55,809 nucleotides of DNA from Bacillota bacterium (GTDB taxonomy: Bacteria > Bacillota > Clostridia > Christensenellales > CAG-138). Shown piece by piece: positions 26,044-34,955 of this stretch. The stretch's first letter is position 1. Each line of letters begins with the position of its first letter. The notes under the pieces were generated by a model. The model was not told the DNA's origin, searched no databases, and was given only the letters and a program-made list of their open reading frames with translations. The DNA lies in NCBI GenBank assembly GCA_023399275.1, contig JAEWQH010000017.1:1-55809 (forward strand), read 5' to 3'. The position numbers were made by a program, and so were the translations under genes.

Positions 26044-27405
26044 TCAGTCCTGCGCTTGCGGCATGGCCGCAGTGTCGCCGCGCCGCGCGCGCAGCTCGGC
26101 GTTGATTCGCAGCACGTCGCTGTTGCTGACCCTGTACCCGGCATAAAACACCACGCCGGCCAGAACCATCAGCACCCCCGGCAGGATGATCGAAGAGAAG
26201 ATGATCCCTTCCGCGGCCTGCGCGGTCTGCGTTTGGTTTGCCACATAGCCGGTCGCCGCAAGGATGTAGCCGGGGATCGCCGCGCCGATGCCCGACGAGG
26301 CCTTTACGATAAACGAGTTCACGGAGGCGAGCTGCCCTTCCGCGCGCAACCCCTTCTTCCACTCGACGTAATCCACGTTATCCGCCTGCACGCTGTACAT
26401 CAGCGACATGATAAACCCGAGCCCGACCCCGGCGATCGCCGTGCTGACGAGCAGCAGCGGTATGTTGTGCACGTCAAACAACCGCAGAAGCGGCGCCACC
26501 CCGTTGAGAACAAGCCCCGCGGCAAACACGATGCGCTTTCCAAACTTTTGCGTAAACCAGCCGGAGAGAAGCAGCGTCGGTAGCATGAAGGCCATGCCGA
26601 ACTGCTGCCAAGTGATGATGGACACATCCCCAAGGATGTATGTGGCAAAGTAGACCTGCATATTGGATGCGGCGGCGCCGCTCATGCCATAAAACAGCAG
26701 CGCCAGAAACGTGATGAGCACCGGAGACGTTCCGAGAATGCGGAAGATATCGCGCAGGCGGTATTTCCCCGTCTCCGCCGGCTGAACCCGTTCTTTCACC
26801 CCCAGCGCGCCGATGATTGAGAACACCAGCACGATCGCCGTACCGAGCAGGATGACCGTGACGTATCCCTGCTTGGGTGACGGCGCGTTGGCGATGATGA
26901 TCGGCGCCGGCATGATGACGAGCGCCCCGGCGACGGAGAGCGAGAGGCCCTTGAGCGTGCTCAGCGTTCCGCGCTGCTTCATGTCGTCCGTCATGGCGGG
27001 AATCAGGCTGTTGAGCGGGATGTCCATCAGATCGAACGTCACGCCGATGAGCAGATAGGAGATGTACGCGATGCCCAGCTTGAAGGTGGAGGCGAACATC
27101 GGGCCAAACCACAGCAGCAGAAAGTTCAGCGAGCACACGATGGAGCCGATGAGCAGGTAAGGACGGAACCGGCCCATCCTGGTCGCCGGCAGGTGATCGA
27201 TGATAAAGCCCATGATGGGGTCGTTCAGTCCGTCGAACACCCGCGTCAGAATGAACAGCGTCGCGATCGCCGCCGGATCCAGGCCGATGACATCCGTGTA
27301 GAAAATCATCAGATAGGAAGAGATCAACGTCATGATCGGAAAATTGCCGACATTCGCCAGCAGATACGACATCTTTTCTCCGAAGCCGATCTTTTGCTCT
27401 TGCAT
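26044..27405 (-). CDS. GPH-family sugar:cation symporter (MelB-like)
   Basis: The 453-residue protein has about 12 membrane segments and the MFS_2/GPH patterns DGLNDPIMGFIIDH and RMGRFRPYLLIGS, the latter matching the MelB signature region after helix 2. Members take up glycosides with sodium or protons. ATG 27405 follows AAGGAG. Co-transcription with a cytoplasmic rhamnosidase suggests it imports a rhamnose-containing oligosaccharide or plant glycoside. The substrate is inferred from context only. Confidence 0.9.
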   Translation of the reverse strand: MQEQKIGFGEKMSYLLANVGNFPIMTLISSYLMIFYTDVIGLDPAAIATLFILTRVFDGLNDPIMGFIIDHLPATRMGRFRPYLLIGSIVCSLNFLLLWFGPMFASTFKLGIAYISYLLIGVTFDLMDIPLNSLIPAMTDDMKQRGTLSTLKGLSLSVAGALVIMPAPIIIANAPSPKQGYVTVILLGTAIVLVFSIIGALGVKERVQPAETGKYRLRDIFRILGTSPVLITFLALLFYGMSGAAASNMQVYFATYILGDVSIITWQQFGMAFMLPTLLLSGWFTQKFGKRIVFAAGLVLNGVAPLLRLFDVHNIPLLLVSTAIAGVGLGFIMSLMYSVQADNVDYVEWKKGLRAEGQLASVNSFIVKASSGIGAAIPGYILAATGYVANQTQTAQAAEGIIFSSIILPGVLMVLAGVVFYAGYRVSNSDVLRINAELRARRGDTAAMPQAQD

Positions 27406-27478
27406 AAGGAACGCTCCTTTTTCTGTTTTTACCGGTCATTGGAACATGAAGAATAGGCAAAACGAATTGATATACCCG

Positions 27479-27484
27479 ATTATA
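27479..27484 (-). promoter_or_regulatory. -10 box for the symporter-rhamnosidase operon
   Basis: Minus-strand TATAAT about 75 bp before the symporter start; the -35 region is poor. The surrounding 27406-27550 is A+T rich and has no gene. Confidence 0.45.
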
Positions 27485-27550
27485 TGTAATCTTCGGGCAG
27501 AAGTCTTTCATATTATTCTGTTTTATATCACAATATTATCGAATTGCCGG

Positions 27551-28693
27551 TCAATCGGGATCAAGTGCGTTCGGCGGCGTGAAAAAAGCCGACAGCGCGG
27601 CAGCGTTTCCATCCAGCAGGAAGAGGTCAAAGCCGGTATAGCCGGCTTCCAGCGCAAGCGAACGCCAGAATAGCAGCGTCGTCTCATCGGCGTACCAAAC
27701 CGTATGCGTAAGCCCCGCCGCATCGAAATAGGTAAAGGTCAGCGCCGCGCTTTCGCCATCCCGCTGCACGCCGCTTTCCGTAACACCCCTCTCGCTGCGA
27801 AGCGCTTCGGCCCCCGCCAGCGAGAGGGCGGTTGCGCTCCCGTCCGCGCTCCAGTCGAATCCGCCCGTCGCAAAAGCGAGGACGGGTTCCCCGGGCAGCG
27901 CGCGGTTTGCGTCGAAAACCTGGCGCAAAAAGTCGCGGTCCGCCTTCGGCCCGGGGCCGCTGTGCGTGCCGTAGAGATTGTAGCACATGACAGAATACTG
28001 CGGCCCCTCGGGAAACGACGCCTGCTTGGCCGCGTCCCAGCTGAGCACGACGCGCAGCGGGTACCCCTCCGCCTCCGTCCGCGCATACAGGCGCTCGATA
28101 AACAGGGCAAAGCGTTGCCAGAGCGCCGTATCCGAACGAATCGCTTCGTAGTCGATCTCCAACCCGTCCGCGCCGGAGCTGCGCAGCAGCTCCATCAGGT
28201 CTTCTATGTGCCCGGAGAGCGCCTCGTCCGTTCCGAGCAGCCGCCAGAGCAGCGCGGGCGACTTGTTGTCATACACATACGCCTCGACCTCGATGTCGTT
28301 TACCACCGAAAGATAGATGGCGGCGGCGCCCGCACGGCGCGCAAGCATGAGCGCGAGCGTCTTTTGCGCGTCGGGCAGCAAAAGCAGCTGATCCTGCGCA
28401 TCGAATATCGCGGCAAAACAGACCGCATACGCCAACCGGTCTTCGAGCGTATCCAGATCCGCGAGCGCGTTTTCATAATCCCAGTACGGAACCCACGCTC
28501 CAAAGGCGCATGCTTCCGCCGGCGTGCTCTCCGGCACGGCCGTAGCGGGGCGCGGCGTCTCCGGCCGCTCCGTGGCGGCGCCCGGCGTGGCAGCGTCTTT
28601 TCGCGTCTCCGCCCCGCCCGCAGCCGCACAGCCGGCAAACAGCGCAGCAGCGCAGCACACGAGCAAAATTTTGCAGAGGACGTTTCGTTTCAT
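27551..28693 (-). CDS. Lipoprotein with GH18-like domain
   Basis: The 380-residue protein has a lipoprotein signal (LFAGC), a Pro/Thr/Ala linker, and a domain opening with FGAWVPYWDYENA and carrying DGLEIDYE near residues 175-182, the DGxxxDxE pattern of glycoside hydrolase family 18 in which the last Glu is the proton donor. Similar spore-cortex and chitinase-like proteins cut or bind N-acetyl sugar polymers. It lies 15 bp after the degenerate deacetylase gene as the last gene of the exopolysaccharide operon, so it may trim or bind the product. Activity is inferred. Confidence 0.72.
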   Translation of the reverse strand: MKRNVLCKILLVCCAAALFAGCAAAGGAETRKDAATPGAATERPETPRPATAVPESTPAEACAFGAWVPYWDYENALADLDTLEDRLAYAVCFAAIFDAQDQLLLLPDAQKTLALMLARRAGAAAIYLSVVNDIEVEAYVYDNKSPALLWRLLGTDEALSGHIEDLMELLRSSGADGLEIDYEAIRSDTALWQRFALFIERLYARTEAEGYPLRVVLSWDAAKQASFPEGPQYSVMCYNLYGTHSGPGPKADRDFLRQVFDANRALPGEPVLAFATGGFDWSADGSATALSLAGAEALRSERGVTESGVQRDGESAALTFTYFDAAGLTHTVWYADETTLLFWRSLALEAGYTGFDLFLLDGNAAALSAFFTPPNALDPD

Positions 28694-28708
28694 AAAGGAT
28701 AGTCTCCG

Positions 28709-30682
28709 TCAGAAATTCTCGGAAAAGAACAGGGCCAGCTTCTCAAACCCACGCTTGAGCGAGGTGGTCAACTCCTCCCAGCCATTGAGCCGGTATGCGT
28801 AGTAGATCTCCTCGGGAGCGTCCGGATTAAGCAACGTCAGGTTGGTAAACGCCGCATCGTATACGTCGTCCGCCAGGTTTCGCTGGCTGTACTTCTCCTG
28901 AATCAACGCGGAGGACTCCAGCGCGATGCTCCCCCGGCGAACCGTGACGACCTGCAGGTTCTCGGCGGCGATTCGCCCGTCGATCTCTATGGTCAGGCTG
29001 GTGCCGGTGAGCGTGATCTCCAGCTTCCTGCTCCCCCGCGCGGAGAGATCGATCTCGGGCACATAGGGAGCGCTGCCGTCCGCGATGGTGCCGGGCGTCT
29101 CGGCCTCCAGTCGGTCGAGGTCATACTGCGCGTTTTGCATGCGCGTATCGCTATCGTCGTACTTCAGAATTGCGTCTTGCAGGGAGACAAGCCCTTCGTG
29201 CTCGTCCTGCGCAACGCTCTTGGTCGGCCCGCCGTCAAACTCGTACAGATCGAGGGTGTAACGCTCCTCGACCGCTCCGTTTACGTACTCGCGCACGACC
29301 AGAACGTTGTTCTCAAGCGCGACGTAGACGCCGTTGCTCATCGAGCGGTCGGCGCGCAGCAGGATCCCTTGATTGCCCGCAACATTTCCCTCCAGCGTCA
29401 CGCTGAGGCGAAAATCCGATTGCCAGAGGTCCTTTAGATAGATACGCCCGTAGGAATTCGGCTCGCTCGTAAGCGCGATCAAATTGTCGCGATACTCTGC
29501 CGCGCCCTGCTCAAGCGCCCAGTTCGCCGCTTCTTTTTCATCCCCCTCGACAAAGGTCAGGCTGCTTTGCACGTCGTCCTGAATGCGCATCAGCAGGTGG
29601 TTTGGGTACCAGTAGGCCTGCGGCTGCATGCGGGACAGGTCGTAAACCGAGGACTTCAGGCTGTTCTTCGCGCTCCCTTCCCGGTTGAAGTTCATGGAGA
29701 ACATGTTCGTGATATAGACTCGGTTTTCGCTGCTGACCTGCGGATCCGTGCCAAACGCGCCGGTGTTGGAGTGCATCAGCGTGTAGAGCTGCGGCAGGTA
29801 ACCGATGTTTTCGGTGTAGCTTTGGTTCATCAACTCGTAATCCGTCCGGATCCGGAGCTTCATCTCCTCCACGGTCTCCTCGCGCACGCGGTCTTCATCG
29901 CGCAGAAAGTCCATCAGATAGTGATTATAGTCCCGCTTAAGATACCGGTTGATCGAGATGAACTCATTCGCGTTCAGGTGCCCGTAGTAGTTGCCGTACC
30001 GGTCAAACACGTTGATGTAGCTCAGGCGGTAGCCGTTGGTGCCAAGCTCCCAAAATGTGCTGCGCAGCATGGTTTTGAGATCCTTTGCACTGAGAAATTT
30101 ACCGTCTTTTTTTCCATCGAACTTGTCGGCGTAGGTGTTGGCTGTAGCCAGATAATTATACCGTTCCAGCAGCGGCTGCGCAAACACGGCCGTATCGCGC
30201 CGGCCGTCTTCAAAGAGCAAAAACAGTGCCTTCTCCGGCAGGGAACCGCCGTATGCGTAATAGTTGAGAATGTCCTGCTGCGAAACCGTAACGTAGCCGT
30301 TGCGCTGCAGCGCCGCCAGATGCTCGTCGAGCCGCTCCTGGCTGATGAGCGTCGCGGAGTCGTTGTTGAACTTCTCCACGCCGAAGTAGGAGACCGCTAC
30401 GAACGCGGTCGCATCGGGATCGCTCCGGCTCGCCGTGATGTCCGACGCGGCCTGTGCGTTCGCCCGATACTTCGGCGCAAAGAAGACCTCCCGCACGACG
30501 AGCGCGATCAGCAGGATCACCAGCAGGAGCTGAACCACGTACTTGACCGCCTTGATGCGGTCCTTTCTGGCGAGCGCACGCTGCGCGTCACCGCCGCTTT
30601 CGCCGCTGTACCGCGGCGTATACGCCGCGCGCAGCCGCTTTGCATCGCCGGCGGCGTGCTTGCTTCGATAGCCTTTTTGCAT
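28709..30682 (-). CDS. Membrane-anchored NodB-like (degenerate deacetylase) protein with C-terminal beta-sandwich
   Basis: The 657-residue protein has a basic N-terminus, one membrane anchor (about residues 46-68), then a NodB-homology-like region (VAVSYFGVEKF near 95; ALFLLFEDGRRD near 155). The FEDGRRD segment stands where polysaccharide deacetylases have F-D-D-G, so a metal-binding Asp is replaced by Glu, and no HSxxH motif is clear. The C-terminal third (about 420-620) reads like a concanavalin-type beta-sandwich (SDFRLSVTLEG, QGILLRADRS) of the kind that binds glycans. ATG 30682 overlaps the stop of the synthase by one base. The role is inferred to be polymer modification or guiding. Confidence 0.65.
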   Translation of the reverse strand: MQKGYRSKHAAGDAKRLRAAYTPRYSGESGGDAQRALARKDRIKAVKYVVQLLLVILLIALVVREVFFAPKYRANAQAASDITASRSDPDATAFVAVSYFGVEKFNNDSATLISQERLDEHLAALQRNGYVTVSQQDILNYYAYGGSLPEKALFLLFEDGRRDTAVFAQPLLERYNYLATANTYADKFDGKKDGKFLSAKDLKTMLRSTFWELGTNGYRLSYINVFDRYGNYYGHLNANEFISINRYLKRDYNHYLMDFLRDEDRVREETVEEMKLRIRTDYELMNQSYTENIGYLPQLYTLMHSNTGAFGTDPQVSSENRVYITNMFSMNFNREGSAKNSLKSSVYDLSRMQPQAYWYPNHLLMRIQDDVQSSLTFVEGDEKEAANWALEQGAAEYRDNLIALTSEPNSYGRIYLKDLWQSDFRLSVTLEGNVAGNQGILLRADRSMSNGVYVALENNVLVVREYVNGAVEERYTLDLYEFDGGPTKSVAQDEHEGLVSLQDAILKYDDSDTRMQNAQYDLDRLEAETPGTIADGSAPYVPEIDLSARGSRKLEITLTGTSLTIEIDGRIAAENLQVVTVRRGSIALESSALIQEKYSQRNLADDVYDAAFTNLTLLNPDAPEEIYYAYRLNGWEELTTSLKRGFEKLALFFSENF

Positions 30683-32610
30683 CACTCAACCGCCCTTTCC
30701 GCCGCATCCGCGTCCGCCTGCGCGGAGCCGGGGCGGGAAGGGTCGCCTGCTTCTTGTGCCCGCGCGGAACCGTCCCGCCGCTGCCGTCTTTGCCGGCGCG
30801 CTTCCCTTCGCTCCCTGCGCTTCGTGTCCTGCGGCGTGTCCCGCGTGCCCCAGGTGGAGACCCAGAAGGTCACCCAGGCCCAGGGCATCTGCCAAAGCAG
30901 CACCGCCTCGTAATAGACGCAGAACCAGAAGCCGTAGAGCCAGATCTTGCTCTTCTTGAGCAGCAGCTGCGTAAAGCTCATCATAAACGCCATCGCAAGA
31001 AGGCCCAGCAGAAACGTGGTGGGAAACACCCGGTTTGTGATGGGCACATAGATGAGGTTGTATAGGACGATGATCGGCGCTGCGACCGGTATGACCAGCC
31101 CCATGTAGAACGACAGGCTCATCAGCGGCTCCTTTTTCCACATGAAGCGTGCAGCCGTGAGCGATTCGCGCAGCCAAGACCGCTTCCAGCGCATCTGCTG
31201 CTTGAGGAAGATACGGTTGCTCTTGGGCACGATGGTCGAGCAGATGGCGGTGTCCTGATAATAGGTGCGATGGTTTCTTACGATAAAGTTGGTCAGGCTG
31301 CGATCGTCCCCAAACGTCGCCTTGTTGCCGAGAAACGTCTGATTTACCCACCCGCCGAGCACCTTGACAACCTCGCTTTTGCGATAGGCCGACAGCGGGC
31401 CGGAGAGGCACATGACGGAGTCGAAGAATGCCTCCGCGGCCTTGAGCACGCGAAACGCGATGAAATAGCGAACCGACTGCATCTTAGTCAGCCAGTTTGT
31501 ATATGTGTTGGCCACATCGGTGCGCCCCGAGACCCCGGCTACCTTGGGATCGATGAACGGCTGCACGAGGTTTACGATGGCGTCCGGCTCAAGGAAGCTA
31601 TCCGAATCAACAAACACGACCAACTCGCTACGCGCATTCAGGATGCCCAGCGCCATGGCTTCGCGCTTGCCTTTGTTGGTTTTTTGCAAAAAGACGCGGA
31701 TCCGCTCCCGCGTGCGGAATCTCTCGTTTTCCTGGTAGAGCGCGCGGACCGTTTGCTTGATGACCTCCGCAGAGCGGTCCTTTGAAAAATCGTCGACGAT
31801 GATCAGCTCCAGCCTCTCGACCGGATAGTCCTGATCGATGCAGCTGAGTATCGTGCGCCGGATCCACTCCTCCTCGTTGTAGCAGGGGATGATGATCGTG
31901 ACCGACGGTGCGTATGTCGGATTGATCGGAACGGGCTTGTAGAGCGCGCCAAAGAGATAGCGGGAGAGCAAGAACGCGGCCGCAATGATGCTGTAGAGAT
32001 ACAGCCCCTTGTTGAACTGGAAGTAGAGCACGCTCTCCGTGCGCAGCATGACGATGAACAGCGAAACGCACAGCAGGAATACCAGCGCCATCGTAAAGAG
32101 ATAATTGTCCTTGCGCCGCTGCAAAAAGCGATAGAGCGGCTCGGCGAAGCGGAACCCGTACTGGCTGTTTTCCTCGTCCTTGCGAATGGCCACGGCGCTG
32201 ATGCGGTAGCGCTTTTCCATGCCCTCGTGCATCAGCCCCGCGGGGATGGAGAAACGCAGGCTGCAGCTCTTTTCATCGAGCGGTAGCTGGGGGAAGGCAT
32301 CCTTCGGAAACTGGAGCAATATGCCCGTTTGGGAGAGATCGACGCTCTCGGCCCGATACCGCTGCGATCCGACGTGCACGTAGACGGGAAAGCGCGTAAA
32401 GTACCGCTGGCCGGCGTAGCGCGCATATTGCGGGCGCGATCGTTCACTCTTTTCGTCCGTCTGCCGCTCCGGCCGACCCGCAAAGCTGCCCCGTCGGTCC
32501 TGCTTTTCCCGGATCAGCTCGGGGTCGGGCACATGCGCGAGCAGCCGCCTGTCCGGCTTGGGCTGAAGCAGCACGTCGTCTCGCTGTTTTCGTCTGCGCG
32601 TTGCAGCCAT
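30682..32610 (-). CDS. Processive family 2 glycosyltransferase with N-terminal PilZ (c-di-GMP) domain
   Basis: The 642-residue membrane protein begins with a PilZ domain (about 65-165) bearing both c-di-GMP motifs: R69-x3-R73 and D91-L-S-Q-T-G96. Two membrane helices (about 172-220) follow, then a GT2 catalytic domain: VDDFS (Asp273/274), VDSDS (Asp336/338), FGDDRS (base Asp near 435) and QQMRW (471-475). Several C-terminal helices complete a channel as in hyaluronan, chitin and cellulose synthases. The tail is Arg- and Ala-rich. In BcsA and Alg44 systems the PilZ sits elsewhere (C-terminal or on a partner), so this order is unusual. ATG 32610 follows AAAGGAG. The polymer is unknown. Confidence 0.85.
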   Translation of the reverse strand: MAATRRRKQRDDVLLQPKPDRRLLAHVPDPELIREKQDRRGSFAGRPERQTDEKSERSRPQYARYAGQRYFTRFPVYVHVGSQRYRAESVDLSQTGILLQFPKDAFPQLPLDEKSCSLRFSIPAGLMHEGMEKRYRISAVAIRKDEENSQYGFRFAEPLYRFLQRRKDNYLFTMALVFLLCVSLFIVMLRTESVLYFQFNKGLYLYSIIAAAFLLSRYLFGALYKPVPINPTYAPSVTIIIPCYNEEEWIRRTILSCIDQDYPVERLELIIVDDFSKDRSAEVIKQTVRALYQENERFRTRERIRVFLQKTNKGKREAMALGILNARSELVVFVDSDSFLEPDAIVNLVQPFIDPKVAGVSGRTDVANTYTNWLTKMQSVRYFIAFRVLKAAEAFFDSVMCLSGPLSAYRKSEVVKVLGGWVNQTFLGNKATFGDDRSLTNFIVRNHRTYYQDTAICSTIVPKSNRIFLKQQMRWKRSWLRESLTAARFMWKKEPLMSLSFYMGLVIPVAAPIIVLYNLIYVPITNRVFPTTFLLGLLAMAFMMSFTQLLLKKSKIWLYGFWFCVYYEAVLLWQMPWAWVTFWVSTWGTRDTPQDTKRRERREARRQRRQRRDGSARAQEAGDPSRPGSAQADADAAERAVE

Positions 32611-32656
32611 CGTTTCTCCTTTCCGCTCGTGATGGGGATGAATCACGCGCCGCCTG

Positions 32657-34285
32657 TTACGACGCGTGCGTACGCAAATAGTCGATCCATATCTCGACCG
32701 CGCCGTCGCTTAGCTGCAGTCCGAGCCCGTCCGGATCGGAGCAGAGCGCAGCGGGCAGGCTGCCCGCGCCGTCTCGCAGCGCGCTCGCCACGTCGATATA
32801 CGCATATCCGTATTCCGCGCAAAACCGGGCGAGCGCCAGATCGTACCGGAAGATATCCCCGTTGGCAGGCGCGCTCGTGCGCGCGGCCGTGCCGGGTGTG
32901 ATGGATTGAATCCGGATCTGCGCATCCGGCGTCTTGCCGTGGATCAATTCGATCAGCGTGTGGTAGTTGTCGATGAACTCCGCCTCGTCATAATACGGAA
33001 TATCGTTGAGCCCGAGCATGAGGTAGACGCTCGTCACGCCGCCCATCGCGGCGATCGCGTCCTCGATCGCCATAAACTCGCCCTCAAACGCCGGGTGCTC
33101 CGAATCCTCGCTCAACTGCCACAGGGCGTTGCCCGCGCCGAGACCCTGGCGCGCCAGGAAACGCGCGCCGCCGAAAAACGCAGGATCGAGTTCGCGCGCG
33201 GCCTCCACATAGGCCTGAAGCTTTTGCGTCGTGAAGTCGCCGACAAAGACGGCGCCGTCGAACCAGCCGTCTCCAACGGCAGCGGAAGCCCCCGTCCCGA
33301 GCGGCCCCTGCGTAACCGGCTGCGAATAGTTCGCGCTGTCATAGAGCGCCAGCTCCCGCTCGTCGAGCGCATGCACAGCCGGCGGCATCCGCGCTGCGTG
33401 CGCCAGCGCGGAGAGGGAGACGACCTCAAACTGCTCCGCCTCCAGCGCATCCAGCAGCCAGGAGACGACGTTGAGCGTGTTGGCATAGATGTCGTCGTCA
33501 CGAAAGAGCGTTTCGTTCGTGATCGTCGGCTCTTTATCGACAGCGGGGCGCTCATCCAGCTTATCGCCGACGCCCGCGTATTCGTCTTCATCCAGCTCCT
33601 GTCCGAGCTTGATGGATACGATGGAGCCGCGCGGCAGCTTGCGCACATAGTTGAGCGCGCTTTGATACCCCGAAAAACTCCGGTGGTTGAGATATTCGCT
33701 CGGCTGCACGCCCGCTTGCAGGCCGCTTGCGGCGGCGATGCGCAGCAGCTCGTCGGTATACACGCTGCCGTTGCAGCGAAATACGGCCGGCGTGCGCTCG
33801 GCCGCGAGCTGAATGGCCGACTGCGCCCGGTAAAACGCGCGCGCGTTTTGCAGCGGCGTGCTGTTTTGCATGGCCTTCTCGCCATCCAGCCCGTAGTTGC
33901 CCAGCTCGCAGCCACGCTGCGCGATATGGCGGGCAGTCTGCGGGTAGTCCGCTGCGTCTACGTATCCCAGAAAGAACACGGCCGGTATGCCGCGCTCCGA
34001 AACGGCGTCCGCCAGCGCGCGCATGTTGTCCTCGCTGGTGAACCCCTCCAGCACGATGGAGACCACGCGCTCGGTCGTAGAAACCCGCCCGTAGAGACTC
34101 GCCGGCGCGACGCCCGCCTCCGCTTTTGCGAGGATCTTCTCTGCGCCGTCGTCCTCGGCATCCACACGCGCCACGGGCGTCACCCGCTGCGCGCCGCAGC
34201 CGCCGCAGAGGATTGCAAGCGCCAGCAGCAGTGCGGCGGCGCGTATTTTGCCGCCCGGCTTACGCAACGCCGTCACCCTTTTCAT
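32657..34285 (-). CDS. Probable lipoprotein with degenerate NodB domain and degenerate SGNH/GDSL domain
   Basis: The 542-residue protein has an N-terminal signal with Cys-rich end (LCGGCG), a NodB-like region from about 70 (IVLEGFTSEDNMRAL, PAVFFLGYVD, LGNYGLDG) and a C-terminal SGNH-hydrolase-like region from about 320. In the first, the metal motif F-D-D-G and the HSxxH motif are absent. In the second, block I reads VGDFTT where GDS is expected, block III GLND is kept, and the last block (DGLGLQLSDGAVEIW) lacks the catalytic His. Both domains thus look non-catalytic. The start is uncertain: ATG 34285 overlaps the upstream gene by 26 bp; TTG 34267 has a better ribosome binding site. Confidence 0.68.
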   Translation of the reverse strand: MKRVTALRKPGGKIRAAALLLALAILCGGCGAQRVTPVARVDAEDDGAEKILAKAEAGVAPASLYGRVSTTERVVSIVLEGFTSEDNMRALADAVSERGIPAVFFLGYVDAADYPQTARHIAQRGCELGNYGLDGEKAMQNSTPLQNARAFYRAQSAIQLAAERTPAVFRCNGSVYTDELLRIAAASGLQAGVQPSEYLNHRSFSGYQSALNYVRKLPRGSIVSIKLGQELDEDEYAGVGDKLDERPAVDKEPTITNETLFRDDDIYANTLNVVSWLLDALEAEQFEVVSLSALAHAARMPPAVHALDERELALYDSANYSQPVTQGPLGTGASAAVGDGWFDGAVFVGDFTTQKLQAYVEAARELDPAFFGGARFLARQGLGAGNALWQLSEDSEHPAFEGEFMAIEDAIAAMGGVTSVYLMLGLNDIPYYDEAEFIDNYHTLIELIHGKTPDAQIRIQSITPGTAARTSAPANGDIFRYDLALARFCAEYGYAYIDVASALRDGAGSLPAALCSDPDGLGLQLSDGAVEIWIDYLRTHAS

Positions 34286-34853
34286 CCGGCTCGGGCTGCA
34301 CGTCGGCCTGCGGCTCCGGGGTGCCTTCCGCCCCGGCGGTGATGCGCCCCTGCGCGTTTGCCTGATACAGCAGCGTACGCATCGCCTGCCCGATCTGGTC
34401 TTCAAAATCCTGATACTGGCACCGCATGTCCTGCCGGAACTGCATCGCGCTGTAATAAGCCGCGCGATTCGACGCGATGATGCGCGCATGCCGGCGCTCG
34501 GCATCTGCGAGGATGGCCGCGCGCTCCATCCTGGCGCGCTCCAGCGTGTCGCGCGCCTGCTGGTCGGCCAGCCGCAGAACGGTGGAGGAGTCGTAGACGG
34601 CGCGGTCGTGCAGATCGATGCGCTCGCGCAGCTGCCGGATCTCCTCGCGCGCATAGCGCGCATACTCGCGCAGCTTTGCCAGCTCCTCCTGCTCGGGCGT
34701 ACGCAGCCGGCTCGCCTGCCGGAGCGTCTCCTGCAGCTTGTCGGCGCTTTCGGCGATATCGTCCAGCAGGTCGTCCACTTCCTTTACGGGATAGTACTTT
34801 CCCTGCACACAAGTCAGGCCAACCCCCGCGATTGCCTCCCTGGTCAACTCCAT
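34260..34853 (-). CDS. DivIVA-like coiled-coil protein
   Basis: The 197-residue protein begins with a short DivIVA-type head (MELTREAIAGVGL, YYPVKEVDDLLDDI) and continues as a charged coiled coil (about 35-150) with an acidic, Pro-rich tail. DivIVA proteins bind curved membrane and place other proteins at poles or septa. ATG 34853 follows AAAGGAGG; the frame runs 12 codons further upstream without family match. Inside an exopolysaccharide operon it may place the synthase in the cell, which is inference. Confidence 0.7.
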   Translation of the reverse strand: MELTREAIAGVGLTCVQGKYYPVKEVDDLLDDIAESADKLQETLRQASRLRTPEQEELAKLREYARYAREEIRQLRERIDLHDRAVYDSSTVLRLADQQARDTLERARMERAAILADAERRHARIIASNRAAYYSAMQFRQDMRCQYQDFEDQIGQAMRTLLYQANAQGRITAGAEGTPEPQADVQPEPDEKGDGVA

Positions 34854-34955
34854 GCAAATCCTCCTTTTGCCAAAACACTTTCCCGCCACGCACGGGATAC
34901 CAAGCGCTGCGCGAGCGGGCTCACGCGGTTCGCTCCACCATCATCCGCCGCAGCG

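Noticed and set aside
32906..34342. Plus-strand frame of 478 codons opposite the NodB-SGNH gene
   Set aside because: No ribosome binding site and no domain; antisense shadow.
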